64,000 nt of DNA. It comes from Canibacter oris (GTDB lineage Bacteria > Actinomycetota > Actinomycetes > Actinomycetales > Microbacteriaceae). Under the pieces are notes generated by a model that saw nothing but the letters and a program-made list of their open reading frames with translations, was not told where the DNA came from and searched no databases. Below are positions 24,944-31,739 of this stretch, in pieces; the stretch's first letter is position 1; every line of letters starts with the position of its first letter. The translations under genes were made by a program, and so were the position numbers. The DNA lies in assembly GCF_014197205.1 (NCBI RefSeq), contig NZ_JACIFD010000001.1, forward strand, positions 1-64,000. Reading direction: 5' to 3'.

Positions 24944-26386
24944 TTAGCTGGGGTCACTAGGGTCGTTTGGATTCTTCGGACCGGCTGCATCGTCCGGCTC
25001 CGTCGGGTTAGCAGTGTCAGCTGGGCCGTCATAGCCGCCCGAAAGCAGCTTTGCCAAATCAGCATCAAAATCATAATCAGTATCTGCCTCAGGGTTAGTG
25101 TCCGCAAACCCAAGCCGCTCGAATAACCGCGCAGGAGTCTCCAACTCTGCGATTGTTGGCAGTAAATCAGGGTGTTGCCACAGGCTGTCACGCAGCTGTG
25201 CACCGCCAAGTTCGGTGATGCGCTGCCACAGCTGCTGTGCCTCACGGAGCTTCCGCGGCTGTAGCTCCAAGCCAATCAGCGAGCCAAAAACTTTTTCCGC
25301 CGGCCCGCCGGTTGCGCTGCGTCGGCGCATTAGCTCCGCAAGCGCCCCAGCCTGCGGCATATCCTTGGCAGCTGCTGCGGTGACCACGTTAACCCATCCC
25401 ACAATCAGCGCTAAGAGATGGCTAATATCCTCGTGAGCCTGCTCCTGCAGTTCAGTTTTCGGCGGGATTAACGCGCCAGACTGCAGCAGCTCGGTGATTG
25501 CCTCGGGGTTGGCAGGATCCACCTCAGACACCACAGTGTCAAGCTGTGAGGTATTAATTTCGATGCCACGCGCGTAATCAGAGATTGCGGTCTCCAAGTG
25601 TGGCCGGAGCCATTTCGCGTGCTTGAAGAGGCGCGCATTAGCGAGCTCCCGGATAGTGAGGTAGAGCACCAACTCTGCTTTATCAGTCTCGAAGTCAGCA
25701 ACAAAGTCGGAGATGTTACCCGGCATAAAGCTGCCTCCGGCGTGGCCAGGAAGCTGCAGCACTGGCACTCCGATGTCACCGCCGCTAAACACTGTTGCGG
25801 CTAGTTTCGCGATGGCGTTACCGAGCTGCATTGCAAACATTGCGCTGCCGAGGCGTCGGAACAATCCAGACTGGCCAGATATTAGTGCCTGTACCTCAGG
25901 CGGAAATTGCTCCTCTAAAGCGTTGTTAAGTGCTGTGCAAATAGACTCGGCAACCGGCGATGCGAAACTGATCCAGGTATCGATGCTGCCGGTAATCCAC
26001 TTGGTACGGTCTAGAAACTTCGGGGAGTCTGCGGCAGCGCTCATCGCCGTGCTGCGGTCGAGCCATGCCGTAGCAAGGGTAAGCGAGGTGTTAATCGCGT
26101 CCGCGGTGGCAGCTGCTGCTTCTTTTGCGGGAGCTGGGTAGTGCTGCAATGCTGCCAGCGCCGCTTTGCGAGTTGCTGCAGGGTCAATCACCTGTGAAGT
26201 GTCTACTGAATTGTGGGCTGCGTTAGAGAGGTTTTGGAAAATACCAAACAGTGTAGCTGGATTTGTGGGTAGCCCAGCAGCTTTGGCGAGGTCGCTCGGA
26301 TCCATGCTGCCGCCGAACATCTGCTGCAGCATTTTCGCTAGCTCTGCTGGGTCGAAACCGTCTGGTTGCTGATTTTTGTCGCTCAT
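24944..26386 (-). CDS. Zincin_2 (DUF2342) family protein with lost HEXXH
   Basis: About 480 residues, Rv3195-like. Family hallmarks are the N-terminal AELAKMLQQMFGG region, LPGHAGGSFMPGNI, LYLTIRELANARLFKHAKWLRPHLETAISDYARGIEI and the C-terminal Glu/Asp/Pro-rich tail. In family members the helix reads roughly (H/R)EAAHxRLF; here residues 246-250 are RELAN, so both zinc-binding His of HEXXH are missing. It is thus probably not an active metalloprotease. The start is ATG 26386 behind GAGGTGG; the frame opens at a GTG two codons earlier. It is divergent from the PDZ-Lon gene. Confidence 0.75.
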   Translation of the reverse strand: MSDKNQQPDGFDPAELAKMLQQMFGGSMDPSDLAKAAGLPTNPATLFGIFQNLSNAAHNSVDTSQVIDPAATRKAALAALQHYPAPAKEAAAATADAINTSLTLATAWLDRSTAMSAAADSPKFLDRTKWITGSIDTWISFASPVAESICTALNNALEEQFPPEVQALISGQSGLFRRLGSAMFAMQLGNAIAKLAATVFSGGDIGVPVLQLPGHAGGSFMPGNISDFVADFETDKAELVLYLTIRELANARLFKHAKWLRPHLETAISDYARGIEINTSQLDTVVSEVDPANPEAITELLQSGALIPPKTELQEQAHEDISHLLALIVGWVNVVTAAAAKDMPQAGALAELMRRRSATGGPAEKVFGSLIGLELQPRKLREAQQLWQRITELGGAQLRDSLWQHPDLLPTIAELETPARLFERLGFADTNPEADTDYDFDADLAKLLSGGYDGPADTANPTEPDDAAGPKNPNDPSDPS

Positions 26387-26448
26387 AACCACCTCATAAA
26401 ATCAGTTATCACTCTAAAGTTATCGGGGTTTGCTTAACAAAGGGCTGA

Positions 26449-26461
26449 TAAATTAGCATTC
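26449..26461 (+). promoter_or_regulatory. Leaderless promoter of the PDZ-Lon gene
   Basis: TAAATT (26449-26454) lies 7 nt before ATG 26462. No Shine-Dalgarno is present. Confidence 0.5.
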
Positions 26462-27616
26462 ATGGCAGAACACAGAACGCTAACAGCGAACGATTCGGAA
26501 CAAACCCCTGCTGCTCCCACTGTGTGCTCTCGGATGCGGGCCCCCAAAACCCGCGGTCCGAAGCCACTTTACACTGCAGTGGCTACACTGGGGGTGCTTT
26601 TGGGCGTTGCTGCTGGGTCGCTGCCGTCGCCGTATCTAGTTGAACGCCCCGGTATGGTGCTGAACACCCTCGGGGAACTGGAAATTGAGCCCGGGCAAGC
26701 CACTGCTGTGGTGCAACCAGAAGCGGAAATCGCTAGCGCCGCACCAAACAGCGGCGTGCTAAACATGCTTACCGTGAGTATTTCCGGGAATAAAGATCGG
26801 CCGCGGTCTTGGGGGTCGCTGATTGGCCCGTTCTTTGATGAATCGCAGGATATCATTCCGGTCAGCGAGATTTATCCGGAAGATCGTTCCGTAGATGACG
26901 TTAACGCAGAATCGGCGCAGCTGATGCAGAGTTCTCAGAATGTGGCTGCGGCGGCGGCTCTGCGCTACCTTGGGCACCCGGTTGAGAACCGCGTTTTTGT
27001 GGCGGGTACAGTGCCGGATACGGCAGCAGCGGCGCAGTTACAGGAGGGTGATGAGATTCTCACCGTCAACGGTGCTGTGGTTACCGATGGTCAAGATCTG
27101 GTGGATGCGGTGCAGCAGGTGGGTGACAACACCATCACGCTTGAAATTTTGCGGGGTTCTGAAAAAATGTCGCTGGCTCTTGCAACCACCTGGTCTGCCG
27201 ATGCAGAACGCTTCATTTTAGGGGTTTATCCGCGAGTAGAATTCGGGCTGCCTTACACGATTGATTACGCCATGACAGATATTGGTGGTCCGAGTGCTGG
27301 GCTGGTTTTGGCGCTCGCGATCATCGACAAAATGCAAGAGGAGGATCTCACTGGCGGGGTGCAGGTGAGCGTCACGGGCACAATGAACGGTCGTGGTGAA
27401 GTGGGGGCAATCGGTGGTTTAAAGCAGAAACTCTATGCTGCTGAGCGTGCAGGTACCGAGCTGTTTTTGATGCCCGCCGATAACTGTAGCGCGCTGCCAG
27501 AGCGGATTCCGGGGGAGATGGAGGTTGTTGCTGTTGCGGATCTCGCCGCCGCGGTGCAAACCATCCGCGACTATAAGGCGGGCAAACCTACAGTGGGCCT
27601 CACAGCCTGTGACTGA
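26462..27616 (+). CDS. Membrane-anchored PDZ-Lon (S16) protease, YlbL-like
   Basis: A 384-residue serine protease with Lon-type Ser-Lys dyad facing the outside of the membrane, Rv3194c-like. Layout: a short cytoplasmic N-terminus with RMRAPKTRGPK, one membrane helix (about 37-59), a PDZ domain (about 180-250, with VPDTAAAAQLQEGDEILTVNG) and the S16 domain. The dyad is Ser278 in GGPSAGL and Lys321 in GGLKQK; TGTMNGRGEVGAIGG between them is diagnostic. Substrates are unknown. In actinobacteria it commonly precedes the UPF0182 gene, as here (111 bases apart). Confidence 0.9.
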   Translation: MAEHRTLTANDSEQTPAAPTVCSRMRAPKTRGPKPLYTAVATLGVLLGVAAGSLPSPYLVERPGMVLNTLGELEIEPGQATAVVQPEAEIASAAPNSGVLNMLTVSISGNKDRPRSWGSLIGPFFDESQDIIPVSEIYPEDRSVDDVNAESAQLMQSSQNVAAAAALRYLGHPVENRVFVAGTVPDTAAAAQLQEGDEILTVNGAVVTDGQDLVDAVQQVGDNTITLEILRGSEKMSLALATTWSADAERFILGVYPRVEFGLPYTIDYAMTDIGGPSAGLVLALAIIDKMQEEDLTGGVQVSVTGTMNGRGEVGAIGGLKQKLYAAERAGTELFLMPADNCSALPERIPGEMEVVAVADLAAAVQTIRDYKAGKPTVGLTACD

Positions 27617-27687
27617 TTCCCATACTGGCCGCGGCAGCTGCGGTTCTCTAGCAGTGAATTAGCAGCTAGTCGGGCCGTTGAAAACGC

Positions 27688-27727
27688 TAGACTTGTTGCA
27701 ATAAGTTAAGCAACAGGAAGGCGTTTT
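27688..27727 (+). promoter_or_regulatory. Putative promoter and leader of the UPF0182 gene
   Basis: TAGACT near 27690 could be a -10. A small hairpin (GTTGC/GCAAC) follows, then the Shine-Dalgarno AGGAAGG about 6 nt before GTG 27728. Confidence 0.35.
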
Positions 27728-30700
27728 GTGAGCTCTCCAACATCTTCGCCGCAGCAGCCGAAAAAACGCTCGGCGCTGCTGATTACGCTAATAGTGGTGG
27801 CAATTTTGGCTGCTGCCTTTGTGGTCAGCGCCAATGTCATAACCGATGTGTTGTGGTTTGAGCAGCTTGGCTACTTGCGAGTTTTCTTCACCGAGTGGGT
27901 TGGCTATGCGGTTATGTTCGTAATTGGGTTTGTGGCGATGGCAGCTCCGCTGTATGTGGTATCAGAGATTGCCTTCCGCAAACGTCCGGTTTACGCTCGT
28001 ATTAATAGTCAGTTAGATGCCTATCAGAAAGCGCTTGAGCCGCTGCAAAAAATGGTGCGTTTATTCGTTCCTGCGCTGCTCGGTGTTTTTGCCGGCGTTG
28101 CGGTGAGTAACTCTTGGCGTGATGTTTTGCTGTGGTTTAACAGCGAGGCAACCGGCACGCTTGATCCACTGCACGGCTTAGACTTACAGTTTTACATGTT
28201 TGCGCTGCCGGTGTTCGACGGAGCCGTGCTGTTTGCGCAGACTGTGCTATTGGCGGCGCTGGTGGTAACAGTTGCGGTTTCTTATATTTACGGTGGCATT
28301 GCTTTCAGCGGTAAAGATTTCCGGGTCGCGAAAAGCACCCGGGTACTGCTCGGGGTGCTGCTGGCCTGCTATGTGGCAACTTTTGGGGTGCAATACTGGC
28401 TCGGACAGTACAGCGTATTGACCAACAGCAGCGGTCTTTTTACCGGTGCTACCTACGCCGATGTGCACGCGCGGATTCCAGGCATGCAAATTTTGGCTGG
28501 CATCGGCGTTGTAGTTGCGGTGCTGTTTATTATTACTGCGGTGCGCGGTAAGTGGCGGCTATCTGTTACTGGCACCGCGATGTTCATTGCCGCCAGTGTG
28601 GTTTTGAGCAGTGGCTATCCGTGGGCGGTGCAGCAGTTTAAGGTAGGGCCAGATGAGAAAAGCCTGGAGGCAGAGTATCTTAGCCACAATATTGCTGCCA
28701 CCCGCGCTGCTTATGGCGTCGACAATATTGAGGTTGAGCGCTATGATGCGGTTACCACCGCGACAGCTGGCGCGTTACGGGATGATGCAGTAGCGACAGC
28801 TAATATCCGGATTATGGACCCTGCGGTAATCGCACCAACTTTTGCGCAGTTGGAGCAGAGTAAACAGTACTACCGCTTCCATGACACCCTCAGCGTTGAC
28901 CGCTATCAGATTGACGGCCGGGTAGAAGACACCGTTTCGGTACCGCGTGAGATTGACGTATCACAGCAAACCGGGTGGTACAACCGGTCTTTGGTTTACA
29001 CCCACGGTTACGGCTTGGTTGCGGCTTATGGCAACCAACGTGCTCAGGGTGGTGAGCCGGTATTTCTGGAAAACGGTATCCCAACCTCAGGTAAACTAGG
29101 AGAGTTCGAACCGCGGATTTACTTTGGCCGCTACTCTCCGCTGTACTCCATCGTTGGTGGAGAGCGCAGCAAGCCGATTGAAGTTGACTACCCGGCTGAC
29201 GTTGATACTGCAACGCCGGAGTTGATTCAACCGGCGACTGAGGATGCTGCTACTGCGGCGCCAAACGATGCCGCTGATGCTGCAGCGACGAGCGCTGACA
29301 CTGCTAACGATAACGCAGGCAGCGCTGCAGAGACCGAAACCGCCGATGCTAGTAATGGTGACAGCCCAGAACGGCAAAACCTCACCACGTTCAGCGGTAA
29401 TGGTGGCCCGGTGCTGCACGGTGTGTTTGAAAAACTGCTTTACGCTCTGAAATTCCAGGACGTTGAGCTGCTGCTCTCGGAGGCGGTTGTTGATGGTTCG
29501 CAGATCCTTTACAATCGCAATCCGGTGGATCGAGTTGCCGCGGCTGCGCCATACCTGACGCTTGATCGGCAGCCTTACGCCTCTGTAGTTGATGGGCGGG
29601 TTGTGTGGATTGTTGATGGTTACACTACAAGCTCTCGCTACCCATATTCGGCACAGCGCAATATGAGTGAAATGCTGCTCGATGCTGACAACACCACAGC
29701 TGGTGCACCGCAGCAGATTAACTACATTAGAAACGCGGTGAAGGCTACCGTTGATGCTTACGATGGCAGTGTGAAACTTTACGCGTGGGACGAAAACGAT
29801 CCACTGCTGCGTGCTTGGCAGAAGATTTACCCTGAAACTCTGCTTCCAGTTTCTGAGATGAGTGCGGATTTGCTTAGCCATGTGCGGTATCCAAATGACC
29901 TCTTTAAAGTGCAACGGGAAATTCTTGGCGACTATCATGTCACCGATCCGGGAGCGTTTTACTCTAAAGAGGATGCGTGGAAGACACCAGAGGATCCGGT
30001 TTCACGCAGCGCGAATGCTGCACCTGCGGCGGTGGCGAGCACCGTCGAGACAGACTCCCTGGGTGAGGCCGGTACGGTTTCTCGCAGCACCGGTGTGCCA
30101 GCGCAACCGCCGTACTATTTGACGCTGTCAGCTGGTGCTAACAGCGAACCAACTTTCTCTATCTACTCCACCTTTATCCCGAATCAGTCTGGTGATAACG
30201 CGCGAGACATTTTGACGGGTTACTTGGCGGCTGACGCTAATGCCGGCACCGGTAAAAACGGCGAGGTTAACGCCAACTATGGCAAACTGAAACTGTTGGT
30301 GCTGCCTAAGGGCAGTGCGATTAGTGGCCCGGGTCAGGTGCAGAATAGTTTCAGCACCGATGCTAAGGTTGCCAGCGTGCTAAACATTCTACGCCGTGGC
30401 GAGACCGATGTGATTAGTGGCAACTTGCTGACTTTGCCGGTTGGCGGCGGCCTGTTGTATGTGCAGCCGGTTTACGTTAAGGCGAAAGCGCAGCGTGGTT
30501 ATCCGTTGCTGCAGAAAGTGTTGGTTTCTTTCGGCGATCAGATCGCTTTCGAGGACACGCTAGATCAAGCCTTAGATTCGCTCTTCGGCGGTAACTCTGG
30601 GGCATCTGCCGGTGACGGCGATATAGAAGCTAGCGTCACAACGCCGGATGCCGGGGAGGCTGCAGCTGCAGCGCCGCAACAGTCACAGCAGCCGCAGTTA

Positions 30701-30862
30701 GAGAGTCTCAATGCTGCGCTCGCCGAGATGAAACAGGCTCTGGCTGATCGTGACAAGGCACGTGCTGCGGGAGACTGGGCGGCATACGGTGCTGCCGATA
30801 AGCGCTTGCAGCAAGCTCTGGAGCAAGCTCTGGAGTTGAGCGGCGAACAAGATAACAACTAA
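27728..30862 (+). CDS. UPF0182 family giant membrane protein
   Basis: A 1044-residue protein, Rv3193c-like, of unknown function and confined largely to actinobacteria and cyanobacteria. The N-terminal third holds about seven membrane helices (LLITLIVVAILAAAFVVSANVI, YAVMFVIGFVAMAAPLYVVSEIAF, and others to about 300). The rest is a large, probably extracellular domain beginning after YPWAVQQFKVGPDEKSLEAEYLSHNI. An Ala/Asp/Thr-rich insert at about 500-555 and an Ala/Gln-rich tail from about 950 interrupt the conserved core. GTG 27728 has AGGAAGG upstream. A very long hairpin follows the stop. Confidence 0.93.
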   Translation: MSSPTSSPQQPKKRSALLITLIVVAILAAAFVVSANVITDVLWFEQLGYLRVFFTEWVGYAVMFVIGFVAMAAPLYVVSEIAFRKRPVYARINSQLDAYQKALEPLQKMVRLFVPALLGVFAGVAVSNSWRDVLLWFNSEATGTLDPLHGLDLQFYMFALPVFDGAVLFAQTVLLAALVVTVAVSYIYGGIAFSGKDFRVAKSTRVLLGVLLACYVATFGVQYWLGQYSVLTNSSGLFTGATYADVHARIPGMQILAGIGVVVAVLFIITAVRGKWRLSVTGTAMFIAASVVLSSGYPWAVQQFKVGPDEKSLEAEYLSHNIAATRAAYGVDNIEVERYDAVTTATAGALRDDAVATANIRIMDPAVIAPTFAQLEQSKQYYRFHDTLSVDRYQIDGRVEDTVSVPREIDVSQQTGWYNRSLVYTHGYGLVAAYGNQRAQGGEPVFLENGIPTSGKLGEFEPRIYFGRYSPLYSIVGGERSKPIEVDYPADVDTATPELIQPATEDAATAAPNDAADAAATSADTANDNAGSAAETETADASNGDSPERQNLTTFSGNGGPVLHGVFEKLLYALKFQDVELLLSEAVVDGSQILYNRNPVDRVAAAAPYLTLDRQPYASVVDGRVVWIVDGYTTSSRYPYSAQRNMSEMLLDADNTTAGAPQQINYIRNAVKATVDAYDGSVKLYAWDENDPLLRAWQKIYPETLLPVSEMSADLLSHVRYPNDLFKVQREILGDYHVTDPGAFYSKEDAWKTPEDPVSRSANAAPAAVASTVETDSLGEAGTVSRSTGVPAQPPYYLTLSAGANSEPTFSIYSTFIPNQSGDNARDILTGYLAADANAGTGKNGEVNANYGKLKLLVLPKGSAISGPGQVQNSFSTDAKVASVLNILRRGETDVISGNLLTLPVGGGLLYVQPVYVKAKAQRGYPLLQKVLVSFGDQIAFEDTLDQALDSLFGGNSGASAGDGDIEASVTTPDAGEAAAAAPQQSQQPQLESLNAALAEMKQALADRDKARAAGDWAAYGAADKRLQQALEQALELSGEQDNN

Positions 30863-30899
30863 CCGCGCAGTGCGCTGTGAGCACTGTGCGCTCGGAGTG

Positions 30900-30947
30900 C
30901 AAGCGTAGTGTGGTGGCAGGAATTTTCCTGGCACCACACTACGCTTG
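30900..30947. terminator. Bidirectional terminator, about 22-bp stem
   Basis: The left arm 30900-30922 and right arm 30925-30947 pair throughout except for one G-G mismatch (30916/30931). The outer stem is AAGCGTAGTGTGGTG. It lies between the convergent UPF0182 and cyclase genes. Confidence 0.75.
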
Positions 30948-30963
30948 GCGGTGTCGTGATGGC

Positions 30964-31635
30964 TTATAGCGGCCTAGCGATTACGTTAACCGGGCTGCCA
31001 TCTGGGCTGCCGTGCTGAGCCGGCAGAAAAATGAAATCGATAACTTCGCCCTGCGGTAGCTGTGTCAGGCCTGTGAGATTTTCTATGATGAGGCTGTCAG
31101 GGGAAGCCAGATAAGTTTCGTGAAAAGGCAGTTGAGTGTCAGTGCAAGCATCAGGGCTCGGTAGGTCGCAACCGAAAGTGCGGTATCCGAGCTGTAGCAG
31201 AGTAATGGAGGCCTTGCCATCGAAATAAGGGTTTTGGAAATAGGTTGGAGAGCCCCAGTGCTTATCCCAGCCGGTGCACACCAGCACGGAGTCTGTCTCT
31301 GCGGTGGCCAGAGGTAGTTGCTCAAAAACATCGCTGGGAATCAGCTCAGCAGGCTGTGCCACAGTGCGCAAATCTAGGACTATGGCACGGGTTGTGAAGC
31401 GCTGCTGCGGGAATTCGTGTAGCGCTGTGCCAGCTTCGAAAAGGTGTGCGGGGGTGTCAACGTGAGTGCCGGACTGACTACCGAGCGTGATGCTGTGTAC
31501 TGCGTAGCCAGCGGTTGAAACAGTGCTGTGTGCCGTCACTGTCACCTCGGGATCCCCGGGGAAGGTCGGGATTCCTGGTTGCAGTTGGTGGCTCAGGCAC
31601 AGCCAGTCAGAGTTCAGAGCACGGGCGGTAGTCAT
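30964..31635 (-). CDS. Cyclase/kynurenine formamidase-like hydrolase
   Basis: A 223-residue member of the metal-dependent cyclase family (PF04199), which includes KynB-type formamidases. The signature HVDTPAH (HxDxPxH) is present after GSQSGT, with TGWDKHWG and DLPSPDA further on. No other tryptophan-catabolic gene is nearby, so the substrate is open. The frame extends 15 codons further, but those codons run into a perfect inverted repeat. ATG 31635 starts MTTARALNSDWLCLSHQLQPG and has TATAAA 6 nt upstream, suggesting a leaderless message. It is downstream of, and on the same strand as, the secreted peptidase gene. Confidence 0.82.
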   Translation of the reverse strand: MTTARALNSDWLCLSHQLQPGIPTFPGDPEVTVTAHSTVSTAGYAVHSITLGSQSGTHVDTPAHLFEAGTALHEFPQQRFTTRAIVLDLRTVAQPAELIPSDVFEQLPLATAETDSVLVCTGWDKHWGSPTYFQNPYFDGKASITLLQLGYRTFGCDLPSPDACTDTQLPFHETYLASPDSLIIENLTGLTQLPQGEVIDFIFLPAQHGSPDGSPVNVIARPL

Positions 31636-31647
31636 AATGCTTTTATA
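31636..31647 (-). promoter_or_regulatory. Leaderless promoter of the cyclase gene
   Basis: On the minus strand TATAAA (31642-31647) lies 6 nt before ATG 31635, directly after the inverted repeat. Confidence 0.4.
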
Positions 31648-31651
31648 TACG

Positions 31652-31688
31652 CTGAGGGTGTGAGACACAACTTGTCTCACACCCTCAG
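31652..31688. repeat. 16-bp perfect inverted repeat (terminator or operator)
   Basis: CTGAGGGTGTGAGACA (31652-31667) and its exact complement (31673-31688) surround a 5-nt loop. It lies between the secreted peptidase stop and the cyclase promoter. No clear U-tract follows on the minus strand. It could terminate the peptidase message or bind a regulator over the -35 region of the cyclase gene. Confidence 0.6.
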
Positions 31689-31739
31689 ACTGTTTGCGCT
31701 AGAACATCCGCTCACTGGGAACGGGATACTTTGCCGCGA

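Noticed and set aside
29096-29938. 280-codon minus-strand ORF inside the UPF0182 gene
   Set aside because: Antisense to a conserved domain, with no motif or ribosome site.
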